Of a stretch of DNA of 64,000 nucleotides, positions 34,831 through 47,700 are shown piece by piece (position 1 is the first letter of the stretch; each line of letters starts with the position of its first letter). Origin of the DNA: Blasia pusilla (taxonomy: Eukaryota > Marchantiophyta > Marchantiopsida > Blasiales); contig CM114271.1 of assembly GCA_050084515.1 (NCBI GenBank), positions 62,434,001 through 62,498,000 of the forward strand. The letters run 5' to 3'. The notes beneath the pieces were generated by a model. It did no database searches and was not told the origin of the DNA. It worked only from the letters and a program-made list of their open reading frames with translations. A program made the translations under genes and the position numbers.

Positions 34831-36300
34831 GGACTTACTTATGTTGCAGTTGAGAGAATATTGTTTGGGGACAAGATGCCTCAAATTTCCACTCTTGTGG
34901 TTGAAGTGAAGATTGTCAAACAGTTGCAGGAGATCTGTGAGGCCGAAGGCTGAGATGGATTGTCGTGGATGAATATCAACGGTTCTATGTATATTACCAT
35001 TGCAAATGCAGAAAGTACAACCATGTAGCCTACAGTTTGGTTTCAGATCATGAAGAGTTCGTAGTGAAAAGTGGTGCATCTCCAGGGAGAGGTAGTTTGA
35101 TCTGGAAGCATATAAAGCGACGGATGGTGATCAAGGATGATGGCCAAGTGTCACAGAATATTAGTCGTGGTTACATCCAGCTCCCTTGGATGAAGAGCAG
35201 GTCTCATGAATCTCAAGGTGGCAGTGTTTGTAGCCAGTTGTATGAAAGTGTCCTTATTGCAAGTATGCAATTTATTTGATCTTAGAGCTCTCTCCTAATG
35301 AGAGAGTCATATTTGTTCGTTTCCTGAAGATGCAAGGTATTTTTTGGTGACCGAATCAGATCTATATATAGCACAGGGCGGAGTGTACAGTGATGAAGTA
35401 TCTCCATTTGAGCTTGGGCGTCTCTTGGTATCACCAAGAGCATGGGATGAAGCTAGGAAATCTGCATTTGCAACCTAATGCAGCTGGTGAATCACATGAC
35501 ACTGGTCACAACTGCCCAGAGAGGTGCTCAATCTTCATTTCTCCCCCCTTGGGGGAATTATTGTAGAGCCCTTCATTTTGGAAGTTGATTGTTTTCTCCC
35601 CATCATATGACGTCACTTAGGCCCCATCATTTGTTGATGTGATGGGAACCCAAAGGATACGTGGCAAGTGCATGTACACAATGTCAACTCTATAACTGAC
35701 CCAGGAATGACAAGGAAACACTCCTCCATTAAAGAAACATTTGAGAGGTCATACCTTTTACTACAGCCAAGAACAAAATCTCTTTTTGGTCTTAAATTGT
35801 TGCAAAATCGGAAAGATCATGGATGTGTTGTGTTGCCTTTTCCTGCCGCTAGTTGTGGTTTTGATGTGCTTTGATTGTTTATGTGAAAGTCGTATGCATG
35901 CTTAAGTGTGCGCAAGATCTTCTCCCTTGCCCGACGAATCAACTACAAATTTATCGCGGATGGAGTAGGTGATTAAAACATGGCTGAAGGACCCATTTCT
36001 AATGGGCTTCACTTGATATGAGCGTATGTAAAAAACATTCAAAATGATTTAATACCAATTTCAGTGTGAGAGCCCAAAAGGTTGTATAACTACAACCAAC
36101 CTCCACACATAAGAGTCCTTATGTAGTTAGGATGGAAACTTGGGGTTGACATTTGAAAAGAGAAAAGTAATGTCACACATATCGATTTCTTAGAAGTTAC
36201 AAGAGTCATTTTGCCTTAAGTGTGTCAAAGAGTATAGAGATCCATACTAAATTTTATAGATATTCGATGATCTTTCAATGATTTTATAATTCTTTGCAAT
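34831..36300. other. 3' flank of VPS2; no recognised gene
   Basis: Probably 3' UTR and spacer. A 104-codon frame (34965-35279, plus) begins right after VPS2 but resembles nothing I know. No polyadenylation signal stands out. Confidence 0.45.
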
Positions 36301-36309
36301 GGGGCTACA

Positions 36310-37510
36310 GAAAACTTTGATAGAATTTTAAAGAATCATTGATAGGTTTTGGATTTTGCTAAATATTACAATAATAACATCGGAATCTTCACTACCATGG
36401 TTGAGGAGCATGCACGACATCTTGTGGAAGTGTACTGACAATTGTAGTTACGAAGGTTTAAGCTACAACTAAGCAAGTGTAAGTTATTACATGACCAGAT
36501 TGAAACTTAGATCATAAGATATACCGAATTGGACTTGATGTTCAAAAAAGAATGTAGAGGTTACATCATACATTGCTCGTGTTATAGACGTGAGTAAAGT
36601 TTTGTGCATTATGGGATTGACAAATTTATATCGAAAAAACGTCGAGGGATTCACTACAATTACGAAGTGGTTAATGGAGTCTAATAAACTTATAGGGAAG
36701 CTTGCCAAGTGGCTCTATTGTTGAAGTGTTTGATTTCTAGGTGGTACATTGACTTGGGGGATTCAACCAATATGGAGTTGAGTTGTAACTAATGCTTGAG
36801 TTAACACGATGCGGTTGAAGTTCATTGCCATGGTGAAAGTGATGAGGGGATGACACTTGAATGATATGCGTTGAACTATTGGGTTTGTTGGCTGTGGAGA
36901 GCCATGTAACATCGACTTTGACGATGAGGTCATATGGAGAGTCGTTGGATTCAAAGGTTAGTGAGGAGATGACAAATGGTTGAGATACCCACGAAGTGGG
37001 TGTGAGAAAGTTCCTAACGGCATGAGATATTCTGAAGAATTATGCTCATGACGTTCGAGAATTTAGCAATTGTACAACAACAAGGTACGTTGAGGTAAGC
37101 AACTATTCGAGGCGAAGGTTTCTGACTAACTATCTAAAGGTTTCATCTAGGAGATTTTTATCTACTTACAATAGAAAACATTGAAAAAATTGGAAATTGT
37201 AGCATGACACGTTATTCTTAGAGTGTGGAGTGTTGCTCTCTTGTATCATAAGGCTTTTGTTATAGAGACGTTATGATATGGTCTGGAAGGACTATGTGCA
37301 TAACTTCGCATAATGTCACCTTCTTAATATTGGTGGGACAATTGACCTAAGATGGTATCTACGGGCTTGCATTTATGTTTTATGGATGTGCTAGAGGTAA
37401 AACCACCATAGTAGTCTATGATGGATGTTCGAGAGGGTGGCATATGACATTTTTGACACCACCTTTGGCTAGGGTTATTTAGAGATGATGGATGTGTTAT
37501 ACATGTAAAT
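36310..37510 (+). pseudogene. 3' fragment of a third Ty3 element of the same family (element 3)
   Basis: Plus strand, heavily mutated. 36310-36660 aligns with the reverse transcriptase end and connection (VCAFMGL then LYRKNVEGF). 36670-36720 is RNase H (LMESNKLIGKLAKW). Sequence near 37020-37200 matches the tail of the integrase, so the integrase core is deleted. 37260-37506 covers VWKDYVHN and the PHD finger (VVYDGCSRGWHM, LTPPLARV and a terminal C-x2-C at 37494-37506). The terminal repeats B1-A2-B2 follow. Confidence 0.75.
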
Positions 37511-37699
37511 AAGATAGGTAGTTACAGATCTAGACTTGTGTGAGAGACATTGATGATAAGGGGGCAATTAACGATGGGGCCATATAAGCATTTGTTTTTT
37601 TTTCTTTTAGCATTATAAAGGTGTATGTCACGGCACGTAAAGATAGATGACTATCTGGATTTAGAGGGATCTAACCACTAGTTTAAGGGATAATTGGAG

Positions 37700-38206
37700 A
37701 TATTTTGGGATATATTCACCTATATATTTGAACTCCATGACTGAGTGTGTGAATTTAACATTTTTTTTTGTATAGATAGTGATAATGATATATAATGTGT
37801 AGCAAAGTGTATGTGTATGAAAACTATCATATCTTCTCGGGCATATCTTTTGCAATGGAATAGAAAGCATTCACACAACGCATTTGGGTAGGTAGACCGG
37901 ATGTCGATCCTCATAGATCGAGGATGATTTGTTGAGGAGAAGGATAACCCGTAAGTGCATGTTTCCTTTTGTTTTGGGCTCATATAGAGCTTATTTGAGG
38001 ATTCACTATTTTCATAATAATTGACTTTCTATTTTTAGAAAGTGCCCCTCATTCCACTATTGCGAGCTAGGATTGAGATGGTGATCTACATGCATGGGTT
38101 ATCGCAGACATAAATTTTAGGATCTCATTTTGTCTTCAATGAATCTCCTTGCATGAGAAAATTCACTTATTGTGCTCCTTTGAGTAACCCAAGCCTCTCA
38201 CTATGC

Positions 38207-38248
<42 letters not shown>

Positions 38249-38390
38249 GATTTTCCATTTTATTGGAGATATTTAGGTATACAATCACCTCCGTGTTTTG
38301 ACTCCATGATTGAATGTGTGAATCTGGCATTTTTTGTGTATAGATGGTGATAACGATATATGTTATGTAGTAATATGTATTTGCATGATA
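37700..38390 (+). repeat. Terminal repeats B1-A2-B2 of element 3
   Basis: B1 is about 37700-37820, starting GGAGATATTTTGGG. A2 is about 37822-38257; it has the GTTTCCTTTTGTTTTGGGCTC block, the AACCCAAGCCTCTCA block and a (GA)n tract at 38213-38243. B2 is about 38258-38390, starting GGAGATATTTAGG. B1 and B2 are more diverged than in element 1, but their order and orientation are the same. Confidence 0.65.
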
Positions 38391-39335
38391 TCTTTTACAT
38401 ATGTGACACTAAATCCCCATTCTATCCTCTCCCTTGAAAAATATGCGTAACGACTACCAAGTGACCCCTTATCACATGCTCCATGGTTCTTCAAAATTTC
38501 TACTTCCTAGGTTTTGCTCCAAATTTCGTGATTTACGCAAGTGAATTTCCTTCTTGTAGCACAAAGCTGTGATCTTGGCTCTATTCCACTATGAAGTCTT
38601 CCACCTCTATGCAATTTACCCATGTTCGCCATGACTCTTCCCCCTCAACATGCAAGACGGAAGGCCATCGTTACATGACACTCATAACCATGCCACAAAA
38701 TGAGATCACCTCATATAAGTGGGGGTAAACAACAATCACACAAATTTAGCTTCCCAAGATGTACGTCATTCAAGAAGTTAAGACCCAAAAACATTCACCA
38801 CACATTGGGAAAACCCTCCATTGCTCCATAACCACTACGAATATATGTACCTTGTCTTTTTTAGAAATAAAAAATCATATCCATAAGTTTTCTTCATGAA
38901 CATTCCAACTAGCATTACAACAATAATGCAATACATACACATCAAATTTTCAGCATGTGCAAATCTTTGTAGAATGAAAATCACTTGGGAAGCACACTAC
39001 TCTTTGAGTCATTGAATAACAATCATACAAAATCCATCCATCCCTTACATGTGCTTGGAAAACTCTAATACAAGCAACTTTTACGAAAAAATGACTAGAA
39101 AAAAGCAAACATCATTATCTCTCTTATAGAAGCACTAGGTTATGCCCTTTGCCATGATTAAAAAAAAGAAATTAAATTACACAATAAAAGATTTACTTAT
39201 ACGAATGAAAAGAAAACTCGATGTGTGCGAGAGCATTTTACAAGAATCCCGCACCTAAAACGACAAAACGTGAGGTAGCCGCTTACATGGCTTTCACCAT
39301 TTTACCCTTACCCCCACTCAGGAGCCAAAACTATT
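38391..39335. other. Gene-less spacer
   Basis: AT-rich sequence without recognisable genes or repeats. Confidence 0.6.
39327..39330 (-). terminator. Pol III terminator of tRNA-Ser
   Basis: A TTTT on the minus strand a few bases downstream of the tRNA 3' end. Confidence 0.7.
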
Positions 39336-39417
39336 CGTCAACTGCAGGGTTCGAACCTGCGCGGGCGTAGCCCAACAGATTTCAAGTCTGTCGCCTTAAC
39401 CACTCGGCCAAATTGAC
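39336..39417 (-). tRNA. tRNA-Ser(UGA)
   Basis: The minus strand folds into a cloverleaf. The acceptor stem GTCAATT pairs with AGTTGAC (one G-T pair), followed by discriminator base G, as expected for tRNA-Ser. The D-arm is GGCCGAGTGGTTAAGGC. The anticodon arm ACAGA-CTTGAAA-TCTGT carries TGA. A long variable arm (GGGCTACGCCC) and GGTTCGAACC T-arm complete it. There is no intron and no encoded CCA. A T-run (plus AAAA at 39327-39330) about 6 bases beyond the discriminator is a likely Pol III terminator. The gene looks intact. Confidence 0.97.
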
Positions 39418-39539
39418 ATTGTCGTTCGAAATCGGGATTTTGAGGTATAAGTTTAGACTCTGGGACGTGGAGGATATTCACCAGCTCGCGGAGAGCTGCC
39501 ACGTAAAGCTTTGCACACCACATCGACCTCTCCTGATCC

Positions 39540-39860
39540 GCTGCGTCTCAGTCCGCGAAGCTTATCCCGTACCGTCCCGTCCCGTCCCGTCCCGTTCCGT
39601 TCCTTTCGCAGCTCCAATTGGACCCCTCCCTGTCCACCGATCATCCTTTTCCAGCTGCTCCGCTCCGTCTCAGTCGGGCAAGCTCATCCCGTCCCGTCCC
39701 GTTCTCCAATCAGCTCCAATTGGACCCCTCCCTGTCCACCTATCATCGTACTTTCCCAGCTGCTCCGTCTCAGTCCGCGACGCAAAGCGTCCGTCCCGTC
39801 CCGTCCCGTCCCGTTCTCCCCTTGAGCTCCAATTCAGCTCCTCCCTGTCCACCGGTGATA
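39540..39860. repeat. Three-unit repeat with CCCGT pentamer arrays upstream of HCF244
   Basis: CCCGT runs occur at about 39565-39605, 39687-39703 and 39790-39818. Each is followed by a TCCAATT..GACCCCTCC or similar segment with CTGTCCACC. The units are about 110-120 bp and tandem. They lie between the tRNA gene and the HCF244 start, in the expected promoter or 5' leader. Confidence 0.85.
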
Positions 39861-40104
39861 CTTTTCGAGGTGCTCGCAATTTCGCCTCGGGGCTCCCATC
39901 GATCTCGACTGGTCCACGATTCGGCCGACTACTGAGGCCTCCGCAGGTGGGATTTTGGGCCCGCACATTGGTGCCAGTCGCGCGAGACAATCCGCGGGCA
40001 TTTTTGTGAGTGAGCGAGCGAGCAGCGGAGCTTCTCTGTGAGAAACTCGCAGGAATCCGCCATTGGGTCGTTGGTGAGGTAGAATCGTGCTGTGGATAGG
40101 GGCG

Positions 40105-40118
40105 TGGGAGAGCGAGAG

Positions 40119-40152
<34 letters not shown>
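40105..40152. repeat. (GA)n tract in the HCF244 leader
   Basis: A GA run about 115 bp upstream of the HCF244 start codon. GA tracts are common in plant core promoters and 5' leaders. Confidence 0.85.
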
Positions 40153-40155
<3 letters not shown>

Positions 40156-40265
40156 AGAGTGGAATTGGTGAGAAGAGAAGAGTATGAGTTGTGCTTGAGG
40201 AGGAGGGAGAAGAGAGGTGCCCGGAAGGTGGGAGGAGTAGAGGTGGTCCAGCGAGTGAGCGAGAA

Positions 40266-43200
40266 ATGGCAATGCAAGCTCTGGCATCCGTGGAGGCGTT
40301 GGGGAGAATTGCGTCTCCGGCGTCGGCGTCTTCCTCGTGTGCCGGTTCTGCGTCGTCGTCTCTGTGCAAGTTCATAGCTCCGCGCAGTGGACTGAGGTCC
40401 TCCTTCTGGAGCGCTCCTGATGGGGATTCGCTGTCCTTTCTGGTCCTACCTGGTAACATTTCTGCACCTCTGCCGTCTGCATCTTCCAAATTCTCGCCCA
40501 ATTATGGCCCTCATCTCAAACCCCGATTCGCTATTATCATGTAATCGACGCGCTGAGAAGTGACCGAGATAGAAGCTGAGATACGAAACCCAAACCTGCA
40601 CTATTCTCCACTCGCTGCCAATGCTATTAAATGCTGCTTCGATCAAAAGCAACATCTCCTACCTCCCCTCCCTCGTGTGCTTGTGTGCCAGTAATTCCAC
40701 CTCTTGTGCGAATGGTTTGGGGTGATGTTGTGGGTTAATAGCACAGAGAAGTTTTTGTTACAGATTTTTCCTTCTTGAATGGCAGTCGGGGTTTTCGTTC
40801 AACTGACGGGCAATGAGGTCACATGGTGTATGCTTAAGGTAGGAATTCGGTGTGGGTTGTGCCCGTGAATTACTTGCCGGGATACTGCTACCGTTTGAAG
40901 TTGCAATATATAAGCTGGAAATCAGTAATAAGACTGCATTCTGTCGTCGTTTTCAAATCAAAGTCCTGAGACATAGTCTGACAATATGGAGTTACGAGAA
41001 TTGCCACAACCCCCCAGATTCTTCTGTATGTGCGGAGGTAAGAACAGGTCTCCCACACCTGGTAGTCTGCCAAGGGAGCAGATTTTGTGTCAATGAGGAG
41101 TTTTGTGTAGTGGAGCTGAACTTATGACTTCAATTTGTGTTTTAGCCCCTTTGAATGGCCACTGCCAAATTCATCCATCCTGCTCCACTTGTTGGTGACT
41201 TAGGTTGCCAGAGTAGGTCATCATGAAGACGTATCGCCGGATGTCTGCCCAATACTCCTCGTGGGGCTGGTCATTCAACAGTCTTGAAGAGTGGACCTCT
41301 CTGACCGCACATTTAATTTGAGAGCACAGATTTTGGATTCGTGATTAACTTCTTCTGCACTCTCGATTGCTTCCAGAGAGGCGCTCAGAACGAGGAGCTG
41401 TACGGCGCTCAGAGGCCCGAAAGATCGTCTCCACTGCAGCATCGATCGGAACACCAGTCAGGAACACCAGCATTTTAGTTGTGGGCGCAACTGGAACTCT
41501 GGGTCGGCAGGTTGTACGCCGGGCCTTAGACGAAGGCTACGATGTGCGTTGCTTGGTTCGATCCCGTCCTGCTCCAGCTGATTTCCTTCGCGACTGGGGT
41601 GCCACTGTCGTCAATGTAAGCGCAAGTTTTCCCGACTCCATGGCACTGTTCTTCTATAGTCGCTCTGTGTGCATCACGTGCATGGAGCCTGCAGGCCATT
41701 TCTAGTAACTGTTAGCCTATCAGGAGCCACACTGAAACGGAAGTAAAGAGATGGCGTGACATGTGTGTGCGATTATTGCGACGACGTCTAGGGAGGTCTG
41801 CGCCTTTGAATTTCTGCTTGTAGGAAGAGATCGTCGTCGTCGTCGTCGGAGGAAGATGAATAAGAAGTGTCTGCTTGTGGTAGAATTCCTCGCATCAGTA
41901 ATTCACTGATCTGATTCTGCTCCTCCGCTCTGGTGCTTCTACACTTGCGAAGTAAAGATGCTTCTGGGTGCTCGCTGGAAGCCGTCCAGATCATTTAGGC
42001 TATCAGTGTTGCTCGGTTCTTCTCGCTGATCCCCAGCGCGTATGATCTGGACTTGGAATTAGCCCGGGCTGTGTAAATCTACAGATGCAGGAACTACCTG
42101 GATTAGATTCACGTCGCACATTCCTTCCCTCTGAGTGAGAGACGAGAATCCAGAATACCTGTTTGCACCCACGCCATCAACTTCATGTAGTGCATTGCTT
42201 GGGGTGGCCAGTACATTGTTGGCTGAATTTGTTGAGTAATGTAGGTCAGATGAAAGGACTGTGTGTGTTATGTTGTGACATATTGTAGCGCTCATATTCA
42301 GCTTCTCTAATATCATCTTGCTGTTTGGCTGACATGGGTCGAATAGGGAGATTTGAGTAAACCAGAGACTTTGCCAGCAACTCTGGTGGGCATTCACACT
42401 ATAATTGACTGTGCTACTGGACGCCCCGAGGAGCCCATTAGGAAGGTCAGTACAGTTTTCAGTAGTATTTAGGTGTGTCGTATACTGAAGTCTTGCTTGA
42501 CGAACTGATTGGGGATACTGTGGCCTGATTGTTGACCATCAAGGTTTACTCTGTCACATGAGATGTTTTGATGCTTTATGAAATAGTGTGATGGAGACAT
42601 GGCATGTAAAGGATTCATAGCTGTGCGACCAGAAAGTTTACGTTTTCAATCCTCGCTGTTGAAACGCAGGTTGATTGGGATGGAAAAGTCGCCCTCATTC
42701 AGTGTGCCAAAGCCATGGGAATTCAGAAGTTCGTCTTCTTCTCAATTCACAATTGTGAAAAACATCCAGAGGTTCCACTCATGGAGATCAAGCGATGCAC
42801 AGAAAAGTACTTAGCTGATTCTGGTCTCAACTATACAACTATTCGGCTGTGTGGTTTCATGCAGGTAACATATGGGTGCAGGGTCCTGTTGCAAAGTGTT
42901 TCTGATTGATCTGATCTGATCTCCAGCAATTCTGCAATTCTAACATGGATCACATGGCAGGGATTGATTGGACAATATGCAGTGCCTATTCTGGAGGAGA
43001 AATCAGTGTGGGGTACTGATGCTCCAACTCGTGTTGCTTACATGGACACTCAGGTATGTCAGGGAGATTCTGTCATGGAGGGCAGAAGAATTGCAATAGT
43101 CTATTTTCAAAACTCTCTATGAAGTGGGCATTCTAATCTAATCTAATTCTAATTCTAAGTTTTGCTGTATTTCTGTCCAGTTCATCAATGATTTTGACAC

Positions 43201-44772
43201 TTGTACACCCTTTTTGTGATCTACCCATGCTTCTGACAGGTAGGGATTTTGAATCGATTTGCTGACAACCATATGCTATGAAAGTTGTAACTAACTGAAG
43301 AACATTGCTTTTAACAGGATGTAGCACGGCTGACTTTGACAGCACTCCGCAGTGAGAAGACAGATCGAAAATCATTGACGTTCGCTGGTCCTCGTGCTTG
43401 GACTACCCAAGAGGTAATTTTTCCAGTCCCCCTTGTTTTTGGCAGTAGCTTTAGCTCTTCAAATTTTTCTGAAGTCTGGCTCCCATTCCCTGATGAAAAA
43501 TGGATTGCCTGTGAAAAATGTTGGGTAAAGGAAATTGACATGGAAAATTCCGGAGATGGGAAACTAGATCGGAAACTCCCAATCTACGGAATGTTTTTTC
43601 TTTCCAATAACAGATAAAAGAGCATGTTCATACTGCTTTTAATGTCTCGGAAGAGCTCATGCTGTTAATATTATAGGTGAGGGCCCAAGTTTAGAAACAC
43701 CGGCTTTGGTTGCGATGTCTCTCTCATGTTCTGAGAAACGAGGAGTCATGAAGAAATCAATGTGTTTTAATCAGAGAAGTGTGTTATAAGAGCTACAAAG
43801 TAAGTGATGTGTTCCACCCAAGCAGCCAGATGGAGGAGTATTCTCGGAAATGGTCTGAGTTTAGAAATTAGGGCTACTTTCAGTGTGAAGAACCTTGTGA
43901 GAGAGAATACCTCAAGGCATAATGTGAATCTGTAGCTACTATGCATCTTCACTATGCCCATCGAAAGCCTCACTGTACCTGTGTAAAAATATGAAGTTAT
44001 TGTCTGGTGCAGGTCATCAGTCTATGTGAGAGGCTTGCTGGTCAAGATGCCAAGGTGACCACGGTGCCATTGGGTGTTTTGAAGGCAACCAGAATCTTGA
44101 CTCGGCTCTTCCAGTGGACGACTGATGTTGCGGATCGCCTTGCTTTTTCAGAGGTTCATTGCCTCAATCCCTTCGCTAATTTCCACCATTTGCTCCCATT
44201 TTCATCTCTTCGGAAACCTCTTGGTCTGTATGATGCTGTGACCCACGCTTACTCAAACCAAAGTTTGAGAATTAAGGCCTCCAAGAGAGCACCTGATTTC
44301 GTAAAGTAAGGTTCGCTGATGCTAACCTATGAACAAGGCCTTTTTGTCATTCATTGCAACCTGTTTCTCTCCAAGGTAGTGGTTGATTTCCAGGCATGTA
44401 GACTGGGGAATTTGGAGTTAAATACTGAAGTTCTCCTGAAACTGTGGATGAGCGGTTGCTATGGGTTTGCTTTCAGTGTGTAAAGCATTCGATAGTCACG
44501 TTTGAAAGTGAAGGATCCTGACTTAAGTGTGTTTTGTGAAGAGCAGTACCAGAGGGTTACTTACATAGGTGGGTTTGTGGAATGTGCCTGCGCAGGTGCT
44601 TACGAGTGATGCTGTATTCTCTGCACCCATGACAGAAACTTACGGAATTCTTGGCCTTGATGCCAAGGACACAACGACTCTTGAGCGTTACTTGCAGGAA
44701 TACTACTCACAAATTTTGAAGAAGCTGAAGGACTTGAAAGCCTCGTCAAAGCAGGGTGACTACTACCTTTAA
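40266..44772 (+). CDS. HCF244: HCF244-type atypical short-chain dehydrogenase, plastid (eight exons)
   Basis: HCF244 is needed for translation initiation of plastid psbA mRNA and assembly of photosystem II, acting with OHP1 and OHP2 at the thylakoid. Exons: 40266-40452, 41377-41615, 42347-42445, 42670-42864, 42961-43053, 43318-43413, 44013-44153, 44596-44772. All introns are GT-AG and the exons join in frame to 408 residues. The N-terminal ~85 residues are Ser/Ala-rich and fit a chloroplast transit peptide. The nucleotide-binding loop is [11 protein letters not shown] (residues 97-107). The family blocks [61 protein letters not shown] and [11 protein letters not shown] follow. The start is the first ATG giving a transit peptide. 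No breaks seen. The paralogous Ycf39 is cyanobacterial or algal plastid-encoded; the nuclear exon structure makes HCF244 the better name. Confidence 0.97.
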
Positions 44773-47700
44773 TATGTAAGCTCTGTTCACAAAGCTTTAG
44801 TTTAGTCAGAGCTCTCAAAATCCATGGCAGCTGCAGCCATGTCTGGATTGATCGGGAGGAAGAAGTGGCTTTTGTGGATCTTCCAAGCCTCTATCTACTG
44901 CACCAAGGATCCGCCGATCGCATCACAGGAGCTGCGTTTGTGGGTCTGGAGCTTGTCATCCCCCAAGATTCGTGTGTATCATGTACTCTAGAATTGCTTG
45001 TGCAGCTTTCTTTGCCGAAATTCAGTTGTATCAATGAAAGAGGTCTTTTTAGTGACAAGGAAGCCCATTTGGCTTTGATTTCTCATGGCAGAGTGTTCGA
45101 CTCTATTTTCATCATGTTATCTGGCATTGCTGTTGCTTTCAGAGCATGTGTGAGCTAACTAGTCTTTCGGCTTTTGACTGTTTTTGTTATTGACCCCAAT
45201 TTCTTTCTTCTTGATGGTCTTGTCGCCGAGTCATCATAATATATGCTATCATAGAGGCATACTTAAAAACGTATGCAAATATGAGGATGAGGACTTATCC
45301 TCAATTCTGTCTTGCAACTACTGAACCCTATCTTGCAGGGGAATGTATTGCTTCCCCAGAGTCTCATGGCAAGTCACATGTGATGTAAGTCATCAATGAT
45401 ATTGAATAAGCATTGAAACTACTTTCTGAAATATTCAAAGATTTGGGAACGTGTTGAAATGATGTGATACTCGGACTTTCTATGAAATTTTCTTGGGTTG
45501 ATATTGGCATTCACCATCTCCTTTGAGACCCCAGATAGAAAGTCAGTTCTTCTGACAGTTCTTTCACTACTTCATATCCTTGCACAAGTTAGATACTCTA
45601 CCACATTTGAATACATGCCCATTTGATGGATATTTAAAAAAATATGAGTCTGTTGGTTTTAAGAAGGAAATTGATAGTGTATATGGATGAAGAATAGCGC
45701 CTGAAGTTTTTTAAAAGAAATTCAACTGCACAACGAACGTCCTAAATCAAAATTCTTGAAAATTATATTTGTTCCCATAGTAATTAAAAACTTATGGCAA
45801 TATCTGCCGCTTTGAGCAGTTGAGAAATTCTGCTTTTACTTTGGTGGTTGGTGAAAACTTTAGAAGTCATCCAATCATTAAAAAATATAAATGAAAATTT
45901 AATCTAGATTGCACCAAATAAGCAATGCTAGTTTCATTAAAATGGTCTATGTGAATATTTCTTCCTTCAAAACCCATACTAGTAAATAAATTTTTTTGAA
46001 AAATACTTGAGGGTCTATATGAAAAAATTAGGAGCATGTATTTTTTTGAAAGAAAAAAATTATAAATTACTCAAATTTCTAAAAAATTCATGGGAAAATA
46101 TGGATTGTTCACATTCACACTAGTAAAATATTAATTGATAAAATTTAAAGAAAAAGGATAAGTATCAGATTTATTGGTTTATCAAGTGGACTCTAATACT
46201 CTATTCTGAATGCAAAATAATTATCCCAATATTTTTATTCTATTAAAAAATAATTTTTTAGTTTTAAATATTGAAAATGGTCATAAATTTGAGTTAAGAA
46301 AACCAGTAAGATCAATCCAATTGGAGTTGGTATCCATTTTATATGTTAGGTATTTTTTTAATAAATTTTGGAATACGATATTTTTTTAACCATTACACAC
46401 ATTTTTTTCTGAAAATTTAGTAATTACTCACGAGAAATTTTTTTCCAAAATTTTTGAAATATCCAAAATTAAAAAATATTCCTGTTAAAAAGAATCCATT
46501 GCTTTAAATGTTATCAAAGAAAATGCACCTGTTCAATTAATTGGCAATGTGAGTTTAATTGTAGATGACTTTTGAACTTATTGTCCTATCCTCTAACCAT
46601 ACTTGAAATTTGTTTAATATTTTCTTTTAGTTTCCACATAAATGAAATTCTCACATTTTAACCAATTACTCATTGTGTTCAAGAGAATCTTGAAACAAAA
46701 ATTCATTAGGATTTTGTTGCATTCAAGCTTTCATCCTTATTCAACTTCTTTATATTTATGGTGTTAAAATAAAAATCCTATCATTTTGCCATTTTTTCTT
46801 TTATGAATTATATTCTCGACACCCTTACGTTTATATCTAGGACTTTCTCATCCTTGTCTAGTAGATATTTCTGAGTAAGAATGGTGATAAAAAAAAATAG
46901 TAAGCATAGTCTTGGATGTGCACATGAAAGAGATATCCAATGAAGCACTACTTAAGAATCAATAAGAGAGACATTAACATATATGGGTTAAAGTGTGAAA
47001 ACTAATAGGGCAATATCAATTATATCCCCAATGACATAAAAAGCTCTTGTATTTGCAATTATATTCTATAATCCTAGAAATTTTTTTCAATAAATGGATC
47101 TATTGAAATTCCTATGAATATATTTTAGGGCAAGACAAGGTTTTTTTCCATGATTTGAGAAACTTTTTTAACTTCTACACATGAATTTTTTATAAATGTA
47201 TATAAAAATCCTATTTTCATGGATTATAAAAGTTTAATGTAACTTTGAGGTCATATCTTACTAGATACAATATTTAGGATTACTATTACAAAAGGTGTGT
47301 TAATATTAATTTTTAGTGATTTTCATAAACTTACTTCCATGTACTAGTTTTTTTCCCATCCATGAGTTATGTTCGGTGGGGAGTCCATTTTGAATATGGC
47401 CATACTTTCTTTTACCTCTCACTTATATAAAGGATACGGAGGTTAATTTCAACCCGTAACATCCGCCATATATTCTCCATGGGAGTCCTAACGTGCACAT
47501 TATCCATACTTCATTCATAATCATCACTAGCTGTAATATTAGTAGCATGATCATCCTCCATAAACAAAAAATCTTTCCTCCAATATAAATATTGAAAAAT
47601 TTAACTAGAAATATGAAGGTAATACATGCGTGCCAATAAATAAAGAATGTAAGAATACACGTGCATCCTAGAGTACCTTGAACGATTCTGGAATGGGCCG

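Noticed and set aside
39670-40287. 205-codon minus-strand frame over the HCF244 upstream repeats
   Set aside because: Compositional effect of CCCGT and GA repeats, antisense to the likely leader.
41788-41994. Acidic Ser/Asp-rich minus-strand frame
   Set aside because: Lies within HCF244 intron 2 and reflects a short CGT repeat.
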